Positions 18,473 to 27,714 are shown, counted from the first letter of the stretch. The stretch: 64,000 nucleotides of DNA from JADLHS01 sp039806955 (GCA_039806955.1 JBDHQI010000021.1:1-64000); one strand, 5' to 3'. Notes: a model not told the origin generated them from the sequence alone. Made by a program: numbers and translations.

Positions 18473-19311
18473 ACACAGTTCCTCACTTCAAAGGTTGGAC
18501 CAAACCTGGTCCGGTTCCACCGGGCTTTAATGCCGGCGTGAAACTGGAGGCGCACGAAACCCTGGACGCCATCAGCGGTCACTTTCGCTTGTTCCAATTG
18601 CGCGAGGGGCACCGCTTCTCCACGGATGATTTGCTCGCGGCCTGGTATGGCACCAGTTGGTGCCCCACCGCACGCACCGCGCTGGACCTGGGCAGCGGCA
18701 TCGGCACGGTGGGGATGATTTGCGCGTGGCGGCTGCCCGGCGCGCGTTTCGTTACGATTGAAGCGCAAAGCGAAAGCGTCGCGCTCGCGAAAAAATCCGC
18801 GCGTTACAACGGATTGACGGATCGCTATGAAATCCGACACGGCGATTTTCGCGAGCTGAACATGCTTTCGCCTGACGAAAAATTCGATCTCATCACTGCC
18901 AGCCCACCGTATTTCTCCGTTGGCGCAGGAGTGGAAAGCGAGCATCCACAAAAGCTGGCCTGTCGCTTCGAGTTGCGCGGCACGATCGCTGATTATTGTG
19001 CCATCGCCGCTCGGCAGCTCGCGTCCGGCGGTTTTCTGGCCTGCGTCTTTCCGGCTGAACCATCGCAACGGGCTCGCGCGGAAGCCGGCGCCCAGGCGGC
19101 GGGATTGGTCATCGTGCGCCGGCGTCCGGTCATCTTTCGCGAAACCGAGTCGCCGATGATCGAGTTGCTGGGCTTGATGCGCGGTTCGGATTTGCCCGAA
19201 TGGTTTCGCGGTCAGACGTGGATGGAGCCGGAATTGATCATCCGCACGTGCGGCGGCGAAATCCATCCGGAGTATTCAGCGGTGAAGCTGGCGCTCGGCT
19301 TTCCGCCGTGA
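18469..19311 (+). CDS. TrmN6-like tRNA1(Val) adenine-N6-methyltransferase family protein
   Basis: 280 aa with a GTG start inside the preceding stop. It is a class I SAM methyltransferase: motif I is ALDLGSGIGTVGM and motif IV is ASPPYF (an S/NPPY-type motif typical of N6-adenine methylation of RNA or DNA). The upstream FRLFQLREGHRFSTDDLLAAWY matches the TrmN6/YfiC N-terminus. It probably modifies A37 of a tRNA. The ASPPY variant in place of NPPY is unusual but known among relatives. Co-transcribed with the phosphodiesterase. Confidence 0.8.
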   Translation: MNTVPHFKGWTKPGPVPPGFNAGVKLEAHETLDAISGHFRLFQLREGHRFSTDDLLAAWYGTSWCPTARTALDLGSGIGTVGMICAWRLPGARFVTIEAQSESVALAKKSARYNGLTDRYEIRHGDFRELNMLSPDEKFDLITASPPYFSVGAGVESEHPQKLACRFELRGTIADYCAIAARQLASGGFLACVFPAEPSQRARAEAGAQAAGLVIVRRRPVIFRETESPMIELLGLMRGSDLPEWFRGQTWMEPELIIRTCGGEIHPEYSAVKLALGFPP

Positions 19312-19364
19312 GGTTTTTCGGAAATCGGTTTGCCTGTCGAAATAACAAACTCAATAATGGGCGC

Positions 19365-20600
19365 ATGAAGAGCATCTTGTGCCGCAGCATTCTTTTTTTC
19401 GGCGCCGGTCTGTTGGTGGCTGGCAGCTCCCTGCAAGCGGAACTTCCCCGCGTCGCTTTGGAAACTGTTTTCCCCGCATTGAAACTGGATCGCCCGGTTT
19501 GGATGACCGAAGTGCCGGATGGTTCGGGGCGCGTGGTCATTGTGGAACAACGCGGTAAGGCAACGATCCTGCCCAAGACCGGCACCGGCGCGGAGGCGAC
19601 GGAATTTCTCAACATTGAAAACCGCAAACCGCATGTGGACAACGAAGAAGGTTTCCTCAGCCTCGCTTTTCATCCGCAGTTCAAATCCAACGGACTGCTT
19701 TACATTTATTACAATCAACAGAATCCCCGACGCAGCGTGATCAGTGAGTTGAAAATTTCAACCACCGATCCCCGTAAAGCCGACCTGTCCTCCGAGCGCA
19801 TTTTGATGACGGTGCCCCAACCCTACGGCAACCACAAAGGCGGACAAGTCAGCTTTGGTCCCGACGGCTATCTTTACATTGGTCTGGGCGATGGTGGGGC
19901 GGCCAATGATCCTCACGGCAACGGACAAAATACCGCCGTGCTGCTGGGCAAGCTTCTGCGCATAGACGTGAACCGCCGCACGACCGTCCCGAAACGCTGG
20001 GGACGCAACGACACCAAATTGGAATACGGGATTCCGGCGGACAACCCGCTCGTCGGTGAATCGGATCGTTACGGCGTCCGCCAGGAAATTTACGCCTACG
20101 GCCTGCGGAACCCATGGCGTTACAGTTGGGATCGCGAGACCGGCGACCTCTGGGTCGGCGACGTGGGGCAGAACGAGTGGGAGGAAATTGATCTCGTCGT
20201 CAAAGGCGGCAACTACGGCTGGGCCGTGCGCGAAGGATTTCATCACTTCAAACCCGGTCCGAAGGGCGCGCAATATCTTGATCCCGTCATTGACTATCCG
20301 CACAATGCTAATTTGAAAAGCCAGGCGAAATTCCCCGATCATAGTCCCGGCCTGAGCGTGACCGGTGGCTATGTGTATCGCGGCCAAAAATATCCCTCGT
20401 TGCGCGGCGTTTACGTGTACGCCGATTTCAATCTCGGTACAATTTGGGGGCTGCGCCATGCCAACGGAAAGGTAACGGAATCCGGCACGTTGCTGGATCA
20501 ACCCAAGAACGTCGCCAGTTTTGCCGAGACGGAGGACGGCGAAATTTATGTGCTTTGTTTTGACGACAAAATTTTTCACCTGACCGTACCCGGCAACTGA
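19365..20600 (+). CDS. PQQ-dependent sugar dehydrogenase (glucose/sorbosone dehydrogenase fold)
   Basis: 411 aa from ATG 19365, with a signal peptide (MKSILCRSILFFGAGLLVAGSSLQA). It is a six-bladed beta-propeller of the GSDH family: GFLSLAFHPQFKSNGLLYIYYN, KGGQVSFGPDGYLYIGLGDGG, YAYGLRNPWRYSWDRETGDLWVGDVGQNEWEEID and GNYGWAVREGFH. It oxidises sugars in the periplasm, probably with PQQ. An upstream in-frame extension is rejected because the signal peptide starts here. It is a single-gene unit with the phospholipase gene 84 bp after. Confidence 0.85.
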   Translation: MKSILCRSILFFGAGLLVAGSSLQAELPRVALETVFPALKLDRPVWMTEVPDGSGRVVIVEQRGKATILPKTGTGAEATEFLNIENRKPHVDNEEGFLSLAFHPQFKSNGLLYIYYNQQNPRRSVISELKISTTDPRKADLSSERILMTVPQPYGNHKGGQVSFGPDGYLYIGLGDGGAANDPHGNGQNTAVLLGKLLRIDVNRRTTVPKRWGRNDTKLEYGIPADNPLVGESDRYGVRQEIYAYGLRNPWRYSWDRETGDLWVGDVGQNEWEEIDLVVKGGNYGWAVREGFHHFKPGPKGAQYLDPVIDYPHNANLKSQAKFPDHSPGLSVTGGYVYRGQKYPSLRGVYVYADFNLGTIWGLRHANGKVTESGTLLDQPKNVASFAETEDGEIYVLCFDDKIFHLTVPGN

Positions 20601-20684
20601 CTTGTTCCCGCGCGCGAGTGGAACCGCATTGGGTTCAATTGTTAGGCGCGCGAACCGGTTGAAATCACAATTAGTCAACAAACC

Positions 20685-21503
20685 ATGCACCCCCGGAACC
20701 TCCTCGCCGCATGGCTGCTCGCCGTCTTTCTGACGGTCCCGAGCTCCGCCCAACTCAGCGACGGAATTGAGCCTGCCGCCGCGGAGCCGGCAGCCACGTT
20801 CGATCCCGTGGCGTTTTTTAAGCGCCACATTTTTCCCTACGAACCCATTTACTTCATCGCCGGGCACAAGGATCCGAACGCCAAGTTTCAATTCGGATTT
20901 CGCTACCAGATTTCCGATTCAAATCAGCAATGGCTCAATGGATTCAACTTCGCCTATACCCAGACTTCGCTCTGGGATTTGAGCGCTCCCTCCGCACCGT
21001 TCTTTGATTCCAGTTACAAACCGGAGTTGCTTTATATCTACGAGGGAATTCTCGGCGGCGGAGCAACCAACTGGTATCGCCTGGACTTGCAAGTTGGCGC
21101 TCAACACGAGTCCAACGGCAAAGACGGTGCGAACTCACGCAGTCTGAACATCGCTTACTTTCGCCCGACGTTGACGCTCGGTTATCTCGCTGGTCTGCAC
21201 CTCACCGTGCAACCGCGCGCGTGGGGTTATTTGGGCGGTTTGGACGACAACCCCGATTTGGACGAATATCGCGGTTACGTTGATCTGCGCGTCATGCTCA
21301 CTTACAAAGACCTCCAGCTTTCGGCCATCGGCCGGATGGGACACCGAGGCAATCATCCCAGCGGCCAATTCGATCTGACTTATCGCCTCCCGGGGACCGC
21401 CGTCTATTTCGAGACCCAATACTTCACCGGGTACGGCGAAAGCCTGTTGCTTTACAATCGTCGCTCGGACGTCGTTCGCTTCGGCTTTGCGCTGTACCGC
21501 TGA
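20685..21503 (+). CDS. pldA: outer membrane phospholipase A (OmpPLA/PldA family)
   Basis: 272 aa, ATG 20685, with a signal peptide ending near SSAQ. The C-terminal part alternates as a beta-barrel and ends in a Phe/Tyr-rich strand (VVRFGFALYR). The catalytic motif HESNG is at 141-145 (His141, Ser143) and Asn155 follows in SLNIAY, with the same spacing as the OmpPLA triad His142-Ser144-Asn156. It hydrolyses phospholipids in the outer leaflet of the outer membrane. It stands alone after the sugar dehydrogenase. Confidence 0.85.
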   Translation: MHPRNLLAAWLLAVFLTVPSSAQLSDGIEPAAAEPAATFDPVAFFKRHIFPYEPIYFIAGHKDPNAKFQFGFRYQISDSNQQWLNGFNFAYTQTSLWDLSAPSAPFFDSSYKPELLYIYEGILGGGATNWYRLDLQVGAQHESNGKDGANSRSLNIAYFRPTLTLGYLAGLHLTVQPRAWGYLGGLDDNPDLDEYRGYVDLRVMLTYKDLQLSAIGRMGHRGNHPSGQFDLTYRLPGTAVYFETQYFTGYGESLLLYNRRSDVVRFGFALYR

Positions 21504-21895
21504 GACGGACTCCGCCCCGATACCACCCAATACAAATTTACCGATGCCTTCGACTGCGGCATTTTGATTAAAGATTTGAAACTGGGCGGCGCCCAAGTTG
21601 TTGAAAGGCGGCGCCAAGCCCAAACCCGCCCGTCTGGAGGTCGGCGACCACGAAATTTCCTGCAAAGTGGATAATATCGCCATTGGCCTTAAAGCATGCT
21701 TCGTGAGGAAAGCGTGATTCGATTCGAAACTGACCTGTATTGCTGATCGGTCTCCGCGCCCCCACCGCTCAAGTCATCCCGAGCGACCGACGCAACAATC
21801 GGATCAGCTTTGGAGCAGTCGGGCCGAAGAACCGGAAGCCAACGGTTCCATTTCCGCTTTGCGCCCGCACCGTTTTGTCGCTTTAATTTGTTCAC
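21504..21895. other. gene-free stretch before argG
   Basis: About 390 bp with no convincing gene. Short open frames on the minus strand (for example a piece reading NGDIIHFAGNFVVADLQTGG) are interrupted by stops and could be remnants of a lost gene, but none is recognised. The argG promoter must lie near the right end. Confidence 0.5.
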
Positions 21896-23128
21896 ATGAA
21901 AATTGTCTTAGCGTATTCGGGCGGCCTCGACACCTCGGTGCTGCTCTCGTGGATCAAGGAAAAATATAATGCGGAAATGATCGCCTTCTGCGCCAACATC
22001 GGCCAGGAAGACGAACTGCGCGGACTCGTCACCAAAGCCCAAAAAACCGGCGCGTCGAAAATCTACGTGGACGATCTCCAGGAGGAATTTGCGCGCGACT
22101 TCATTTTTCCCATGATTCGCGCTGGCGCCATTTACGAAGGCCAATACTTTCTCGGCACCAGCATCGCCCGACCGCTCATCGCCAAACGCATGGTCGAAAT
22201 TGCGCGCCAGGAAAAAGCGCAGGCCCTCGCGCATGGCGCCACGGGTAAAGGCAACGACCAGGTCCGCTTTGAACTGACCGCCGCCGCGCTGGCGCCGGAC
22301 CTGGAAATCATCGCTCCCTGGCGGGACGAACGCTATCGCCGCGAATTTCCCGGTCGCGCCGAAATGATTGCGTATTGCGCAAAGAAAAAAATCCCGGTGC
22401 AGGCCAGCGCCAAAAAACCGTTCTCCTCCGATCGCAACCTGCTGCACATCTCCTACGAAGCGGGGGTCCTGGAAGATCCGTGGCTTGATGCCAGTGCGCC
22501 CCAATACCGCGGTTGGTTCACCACGCTTTCCGTTTTTCCCGAAGACGCGCCCAACCGGCCGGAATTCGTCACGCTGGATTTTGTGAGGGGCGATTGCGTG
22601 GCTGTGAACGGCAAAAAACTTTCACCGCTCGGCGTGATGAAAGTGCTCAACAAAATTGGCGGCAAACACGGCGTGGGCCGCGTGGACATGGTGGAGAACC
22701 GCTTCGTCGGCATGAAAAGTCGCGGCGTGTACGAAACCCCTGGCGGCGCCATCCTGCTGTTCGCCCATCGGCAGATGGAATCGCTCACGATGGACCGCGA
22801 GGTCATGCACCAGCGCGACGCGCTCATCCCGAAATATGCCGAACTGGTTTACAACGGGTTCTGGTTCGCACCGGAACGCGAAGCGCTCCAGGCTTACGTC
22901 GAAGCGTCCCAACGCAATGTGACCGGTACCGTGCGCGTGAAACTCTACAAAGGCAACATCATGGTCGCCGGTCGCAAGAGCCCCGTCAGCCTCTACAATC
23001 CACACATCGCCACCATGGAAGCCGACCCGACAAAGGCATACAATCAGGATGATGCGACGGGCTTCATCCGGTTGAACGGTTTACGACTCAAAGTGGCTGC
23101 GAAGGTTCACGCGAAGCGAAAGCGTTAA
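21896..23128 (+). CDS. argG: argininosuccinate synthase
   Basis: 410 aa, ATG 21896, normal family length. The PP-loop AYSGGLDTS is at the N-terminus, with GHGATGKGNDQ-like ALAHGATGKGNDQVRFEL, and RSRGVYETPGG-like KSRGVYETPGGAILL. It condenses citrulline and aspartate with ATP to argininosuccinate, the penultimate step of arginine synthesis in the cytoplasm. It is monocistronic. The 3' end touches a decayed restriction-enzyme remnant. Confidence 0.96.
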   Translation: MKIVLAYSGGLDTSVLLSWIKEKYNAEMIAFCANIGQEDELRGLVTKAQKTGASKIYVDDLQEEFARDFIFPMIRAGAIYEGQYFLGTSIARPLIAKRMVEIARQEKAQALAHGATGKGNDQVRFELTAAALAPDLEIIAPWRDERYRREFPGRAEMIAYCAKKKIPVQASAKKPFSSDRNLLHISYEAGVLEDPWLDASAPQYRGWFTTLSVFPEDAPNRPEFVTLDFVRGDCVAVNGKKLSPLGVMKVLNKIGGKHGVGRVDMVENRFVGMKSRGVYETPGGAILLFAHRQMESLTMDREVMHQRDALIPKYAELVYNGFWFAPEREALQAYVEASQRNVTGTVRVKLYKGNIMVAGRKSPVSLYNPHIATMEADPTKAYNQDDATGFIRLNGLRLKVAAKVHAKRKR

Positions 23129-23198
23129 CCAGTTGGCGTGTGCGCTCCACGGCCTGACGTCCGAAGAAATCCAAATCGTGGAAGGTTCATCGGAATGA
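23127..23198 (+). pseudogene. C-terminal remnant of an Eco57I-like DNA methylase/restriction protein
   Basis: Directly after the argG stop, a 24-codon frame reads NQLACALHGLTSEEIQIVEG and a short tail, then TGA. The pattern NxLxYxLYGLTxEEIxIVEG is the typical end of Eco57I-type class I DNA methyltransferases. Only the last 24 codons survive. Assignment rests on a short motif from memory of the family. Confidence 0.5.
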
Positions 23199-23293
23199 AA
23201 CCGCTCAATCTGGAATTGTTGCATAAGGCAATTCGCGGCGGGCGCGTGGAATGGCAAAAGCATGTGCTGCAAAAGCTGGCTGACGTGGCCTGA
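23195..23293 (+). pseudogene. truncated DUF4258-like remnant
   Basis: A 32-residue frame with an ATGA overlap to the methylase remnant: MKPLNLELLHKAIRGGRVEW, then QKHVLQKLADVA. The start resembles DUF4258 proteins, which often follow restriction or methylase genes, but the rest of the domain is missing. Confidence 0.4.
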
Positions 23294-23324
23294 CGCAGAA
23301 CGCCATGCTTCAGGACCGACGCAT

Positions 23325-23632
23325 CTAAATTGGGACGCCGAGTAAGCGGCGGGGGTAGTCGTGATCCCAACTGGCGTGAGTGGTTGGCCCCGGCCCTTAC
23401 GTTGCTTGGTGGCCTCGCGTTTCAGAAGGCTCAAGGCCAGTCGGCGCAATGCGGCCAGGTTCTCAGCGGCGTAACCGGTGCGGCCCCGGCTGTCGTCTTC
23501 GCTGATCTGCACAGCCAACACCCATTGTTGGCTGTGCTCCACCGCCCCATGCCCGCGCACTGCCCGCGCCAACGTCGTCACGTCCAGCTTAACAGAATTG
23601 CAACCTTGCTTGGCGCGGATGACGGAGCACAA
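23325..23632 (-). pseudogene. ISAs1-family transposase remnant (C-terminal part, frameshifted)
   Basis: On the minus strand the frame carries LARAVRGHGAVEHSQQWVL, then EDDSRGRTGYAAENLAALRR and LALSLLKREATKQ, the classic C-terminal half of ISAs1/H-repeat transposases. A one-base shift after GRGQPLTP restores the natural end SWDHDYPRRLLGVPI with a TAG at 23325. The N-terminal two-thirds and the catalytic DD are absent. It is inactive debris next to the decayed restriction locus. Confidence 0.75.
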
Positions 23633-23644
23633 TCTACTCTTGCT

Positions 23645-24322
23645 ATGGATTTGTCACAATGGGAGGCGGTGGATCGTTACGTCATCAGCCAATTGGTTGC
23701 TTCAGATGCGACGCTCGAAAAGGTGGTCGCCGCCCGCGAAGCCGCCGATCTGCCGGCCATCGGAGTTTCCGCGACGCAAGGCAAACTGTTGCAGTTGCTG
23801 GCCCAATCGCATCAAGCGCGCCGCATTTTGGAAATCGGCACGCTGGCCGGTTACAGCACCATCTGGCTGGCGCGCGCGCTGCCCGCCGATGGCAAACTAA
23901 TCACCCTCGAGTTTGAACCCAAACATGCGGAAGTGGCGCAGGCCAACTTTAGCGCCGCCGGACTGGCCGATCGCATCCAACTCCGTTTAGGTGCCGCGCT
24001 GGACACGCTGCCTCAGTTGTTGGCCGAAGGCTGCGGGCCGTTCGATTTTATCTTCATTGATGCGGACAAGGAAAATTATCCGGCGTATTGGGAGTGGTCG
24101 TTGAAGCTGTCCCGGCCCGGCACCTTGATTGTGGCCGACAACGTCGTCCGCAATGGAGCGTTGGCCGATCCCCACAGCCCGGACGCGCGCGTGCAAGCGA
24201 TGCGCCGCATGCACGAGATGATGGGAGCGGATGCGCGCGTCAGCGCCACCACCATCCAAACTGTTGGCAGCAAAGGCTACGACGGTTTCACCTTCGCCCT
24301 CGTCCTGAATGTCCAGCGATGA
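23645..24322 (+). CDS. class I SAM O-methyltransferase (CCoAMT-like)
   Basis: 225 aa from ATG 23645, chosen because the upstream open frame runs antisense through the transposase remnant. Motifs: ILEIGTLAGYSTIWLARAL (SAM binding), DFIFIDADKENYPAYWEW (metal and SAM-binding acidic motif) and LIVADNVVRNGAL. It is a typical divalent-metal O-methyltransferase of 220-230 residues, acting on small molecules or, in some relatives, RNA. The stop overlaps the next ATG (ATGA). Confidence 0.87.
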   Translation: MDLSQWEAVDRYVISQLVASDATLEKVVAAREAADLPAIGVSATQGKLLQLLAQSHQARRILEIGTLAGYSTIWLARALPADGKLITLEFEPKHAEVAQANFSAAGLADRIQLRLGAALDTLPQLLAEGCGPFDFIFIDADKENYPAYWEWSLKLSRPGTLIVADNVVRNGALADPHSPDARVQAMRRMHEMMGADARVSATTIQTVGSKGYDGFTFALVLNVQR

Positions 24323-25044
24323 ACGAAGCCCAAGCTCTGATCGCTGCCGCGCGGGCGTTGTCGGCGCGCGTGGACCACATGCGTTTCAAACGTCCAGTCA
24401 CGCATGTTTACAATCCGCTCGATTACGCCTGGATCGCTCACGCGGAATATCTGCGCCGGTTCGCTTCCGGGCCCAAGCGCGTGGTGTTCCTCGGCATGAA
24501 CCCCGGACCATTCGGCATGACTCAGGTTGGGGTGCCGTTCGGTGAAGTCGGCATGGTGCGTGACTGGCTGGGCATCGAGGCGCCAGTCGGCAAACCCCGA
24601 CACGAGCATCCCAAGCGCCCGATTCTCGGGTTCGCCTGCCGCCGCTCCGAAGTCAGCGGCCGCCGCCTGTGGGGCTTGTTCGCCGACCGTTTCAGAAGCC
24701 CGGAAAAATTCTTCACCAATCATCTGGTCGTTAATTATTGCCCGTTGACGTTTCTCACCGAAACGGGCGCTAATCTGACGCCAGACAAACTATCCCGCCC
24801 CGAGCAGAAAAAATTGTTTGCGGTTTGCGACAAACACCTGCGCCAAGTTTTGGCGGTTCTGGAGCCGGAATGGTTGGTGGGCATTGGCGGCTTCGCGCGC
24901 AATCGCGGCGCCGCGCTGAGCGACGAATTTCATTTGAAGCTCGGGCAGATTCTTCATCCCAGCCCCGCCAATCCGCTGGCCAATCGCGGCTGGGCGCAAG
25001 TCGTCACGAATCAATTGATCGAAATGGGCGTGTGGAAAAAATAA
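24319..25044 (+). CDS. SMUG1-type single-strand-selective uracil-DNA glycosylase
   Basis: 241 aa, ATG 24319, overlapping the O-methyltransferase stop. The family 3 UDG motif GMNPGPFGMTQVGVPFG starts at Gly59, with the catalytic-site Asn at 61. The second motif HPSPANPLANRGW has His213. These are the SMUG1 signatures; the protein would excise uracil and oxidised pyrimidines from DNA. Bacterial SMUG1 is mainly found in a limited set of lineages. Its coupling to an O-methyltransferase gene is unexplained. Confidence 0.88.
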   Translation: MNEAQALIAAARALSARVDHMRFKRPVTHVYNPLDYAWIAHAEYLRRFASGPKRVVFLGMNPGPFGMTQVGVPFGEVGMVRDWLGIEAPVGKPRHEHPKRPILGFACRRSEVSGRRLWGLFADRFRSPEKFFTNHLVVNYCPLTFLTETGANLTPDKLSRPEQKKLFAVCDKHLRQVLAVLEPEWLVGIGGFARNRGAALSDEFHLKLGQILHPSPANPLANRGWAQVVTNQLIEMGVWKK

Positions 25045-25213
25045 TCTCCGCGCGCACCGCTGATCTGAAATCCGCTGTTCCTTTTCCAGTCAAACAGGAT
25101 AACCGGTTATGCAATACGGCATCATGTGTTGACCTTCTATTTGCAATAGCGATCAGACTTTTGGCCGAAGTCAGCGTCCTCCCGCCGCTTTGTGCTTGTC
25201 GAAACAGCGTGAA

Positions 25214-27124
25214 TTACACGGCGCGTTTGGCCGGCGATGGATTCATTGCTTCCAATTCCTCCCAACGCTGATAAAGCGCCGCCACTGTTTCCCGGGCCAT
25301 CGCCAAATTCGCTTTCAACTGGTTCGTCTGCGGCGCGTGGGTGCGATGAAAATCAGGCGCGGCAAACAAGCCTTCGATGCGCGTAACTTCTTCCTCGGCG
25401 GCGAGAATCCGCGCTTCCATGCCTTCCAGTTCGCGCTGTTCCTTAAAGGATAATTTGCGAGGTTTGGTTTTTACTTCCGTCGCGGCGGCAGCGGGGGTGG
25501 CGGGTTGGGACGAACGCGCGTCCGCCGCGACCAGTCGCGCAGCGGTCGCCGCCGCGCGCTGTTTCTTCTCCAGATAATAATCGTAATCGCCCACGCTATG
25601 ATGAATCCGGCCATCGCCTTCGAACGCGAGGATGTTCGTGCAGACGCGATTCAAAAAATATCGGTCGTGACTCACCACGCACACCACGCCCGGAAACGCC
25701 AGCAACGCTTCCTCCAACACGCGCAGCGTTGGCAGGTCCAGATCGTTCGTCGGCTCGTCGAGAATGAGAAAATTACCGCCTGCCTTGAGGATTTTCGCCA
25801 GCAATAATCGGCTCCGCTCGCCGCCGCTGAGCTTGCGCACCGACGTGGTGATCCGGTCGTCCGCAAACAGAAAGCGCTTCAAATAACTGCGCACGGAAAG
25901 TCGCGCCGCACCCCACAACACAAACTCGGTGCCGTCCGACGCCTCTTCCAGTACCGTACGATCGTCGTTTAATTGCTGACGCGATTGGTCCACATAATTA
26001 AACTTGGTCAGCGGCCCAGTTTTGACTGTGCCTTCGGTTGGTACAAGTTGGCCCAGAATGATTTTCAACAGCGTGGTTTTGCCCAAACCATTTCGTCCGC
26101 AAACTCCGATGCGCTGGCCATTCTCAAAATTGAAACTGAAGCCGGAGAACAAACGGTGTCCGCCCCAGACCATGCCCAACTGAGTCAGTTCCACCGTGCG
26201 ATTGCCCAACTGCGGCGGAGGCGGAATGACCAGTTCCATGGCGGTGTCAATCGCGGGCCCCGCTTTCGCCGCTTCCGCGTAATAACGTTCGAAGCGGTTT
26301 TTTTGTTTGGTGCGTTGCGCGCGCGGACCGGTCCGCACCCAGGCCAGTTCCTTTTTCAGAAACATCTGGCGTTTGTGCTCCACCACCGCCTGCGCCTCCT
26401 CCCGTTCGGCTTTGGCCAGCAGGTAATCCGTGTAGTTGCCCGCGTGGGCCCAGAACTTCCCGTCGTCCAGCTCCACCATGCGCGTGACCACCCGATCCAG
26501 AAAATAGCGGTCGTGCGTGACCACGAGGAACGTGCCGCCGAAATTTTCCAGAAACTCCGCCACCCATTCGATGGCTTCCGGATCGAGGTGGTTGGTCGGC
26601 TCATCAAGAATTAAAAACTCGGGACGCGACACGATGGCGCGCGCCAGGGCCACCCGCCGCTTTTCGCCTCCAGAGAGACGATCAATCCCGCGCGTTCCCT
26701 CGGGACAGTTCAATCGGGAGAGCGCGGTTTCGATCCGCTGATCAATCGTCCAACCTTCGAGCGTTTGGATGCGATGCTCCAGTTCTTCATGGCGCGGCGA
26801 ATTCGCTGGGAGCGCTTCAAACTCCGCGATAAGCTCCAGCGTTTGGCGCGCCCCGGCCCGCACGTTGCCGCGCACGTCCAGCGTGGGATCGAGTTGAAAA
26901 TCCTGCGGCAGATAACTCGTGAATAAATCGTGACGCCGCGTGACCGTGCCGGAATCCGGCGTGAGCAATCCGGCCAGCACCTTGAGAAACGTGGTCTTGC
27001 CGCAGCCATTGCGCCCCACCAAACCAATCCGTTCCCCCGCTTCAACGGTGAAGGTCGCGGCATCCAGCAAGGTCTGGACGCCGTAACGCACGGTCACTTC
27101 GGTGGCATTAAGCAAGGTGGACAT
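25214..27124 (-). CDS. uup: ABC-F ATPase, Uup-like
   Basis: 636 aa, ATG 27124. It has two ABC domains (Walker A GRNGCGKTT near 40 and GRNGLGKTT in the second half) with signature motifs LSGGEKRR and LSGGERSR, and Walker B FLILDEPTNHLD and FLILDEPTNDLD. The linker YTDYLLAKAEREEAQ and the charged coiled-coil C-terminus from about 555 match Uup. There are no membrane segments. ABC-F proteins act on the ribosome; Uup also affects transposon excision and ribosome assembly. About 590 bp of non-coding DNA with an inverted repeat pair separates it from the mannosidase. Confidence 0.88.
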   Translation of the reverse strand: MSTLLNATEVTVRYGVQTLLDAATFTVEAGERIGLVGRNGCGKTTFLKVLAGLLTPDSGTVTRRHDLFTSYLPQDFQLDPTLDVRGNVRAGARQTLELIAEFEALPANSPRHEELEHRIQTLEGWTIDQRIETALSRLNCPEGTRGIDRLSGGEKRRVALARAIVSRPEFLILDEPTNHLDPEAIEWVAEFLENFGGTFLVVTHDRYFLDRVVTRMVELDDGKFWAHAGNYTDYLLAKAEREEAQAVVEHKRQMFLKKELAWVRTGPRAQRTKQKNRFERYYAEAAKAGPAIDTAMELVIPPPPQLGNRTVELTQLGMVWGGHRLFSGFSFNFENGQRIGVCGRNGLGKTTLLKIILGQLVPTEGTVKTGPLTKFNYVDQSRQQLNDDRTVLEEASDGTEFVLWGAARLSVRSYLKRFLFADDRITTSVRKLSGGERSRLLLAKILKAGGNFLILDEPTNDLDLPTLRVLEEALLAFPGVVCVVSHDRYFLNRVCTNILAFEGDGRIHHSVGDYDYYLEKKQRAAATAARLVAADARSSQPATPAAAATEVKTKPRKLSFKEQRELEGMEARILAAEEEVTRIEGLFAAPDFHRTHAPQTNQLKANLAMARETVAALYQRWEELEAMNPSPAKRAV

Positions 27125-27282
27125 TTTATTTCAACTGCGAATGAAACCGGGAGACAAAATCTCCGTCGCCTTGAAATGTTTCCGCGCGAACGTGCTCTGG
27201 CCCGAGCCGGAAAACTCCGACGATTGCCAATTTCATTTATTGATTGTCAACATTGTTCCAAATTCTATCTGTAGGGCCAAAC

Positions 27283-27374
27283 GCCCGAAAGAAAATAGCC
27301 CGGGGCAAAGCGAGCGACGCCCCGGGTTTACCATCCACAAAATTTCCAAGCTCTGAAAGGGCGGCAGAAAAGCG
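27283..27374 (+). repeat. intergenic repeat, copy A
   Basis: Shared order with copy B: GCCCGAAAGA, AATAGCCC, GGGCAA..CGAGC, CGCCC.GGGT, ACAAAAT, CCAAGC.. TGAA.GGGCG. The AGCCCGGGGC/GCCCCGGG arms form a strong hairpin (about 27297-27326). Such repeats with REP-like hairpins are scattered in PVC genomes; the assignment as a family is an inference. Confidence 0.6.
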
Positions 27375-27460
27375 TTGGAGTTTCAACGAATGGTTTCCGA
27401 CGCGCACATTCCGAGATCAACCCAGCACCGTGCTTTGTCTGGCAAACAGGTGCTTCTTCG

Positions 27461-27562
27461 CGCGTCATCTTTCGCCCCTTCAGGGCTTGGGTTCATTTTG
27501 TCCGTTGACCCAGGGCGATGCTCGTTTCATTACGCTTGCCCTGGGCTATTCATCTTTCGGGC
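27461..27562 (-). repeat. intergenic repeat, copy B (inverted)
   Basis: Read on the minus strand it aligns with copy A along its whole length, with the same order of words and with matched changes in the hairpin arms (AGCCCAGGGC / GCCCTGGGT). It lies about 90 bp from copy A in the opposite orientation. Confidence 0.6.
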
Positions 27563-27714
27563 TTCCCGCCCTTTCCCTTTAGTTGGCGTGGCGCTGGCAG
27601 TGGATCACCGTTTTTTCAAACACTCCCATCTGCGTCGGCAGCTTAACGCTTGATGAAGTTTGATGAAAGTCCAGTCTCGCCAGGCTGGAGCGGACGGTTT
27701 AGAGTGGTTGCATT

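Larger units (their letters stand above)
27125..27714. other. 590-bp non-coding stretch with inverted intergenic repeats
   Basis: There is no gene here. It holds two divergent copies of a repeat in inverted orientation (27283-27374 and 27461-27562), each with a GC-rich hairpin. The right end, with a pair of TTGATGAA words near 27648-27664, should contain the mannosidase promoter. Confidence 0.7.

Noticed and set aside
19758..20891. A 377-codon minus-strand open frame opposite the sugar dehydrogenase and phospholipase genes
   Set aside because: It spans two good plus-strand genes and their gap; no motif is present.
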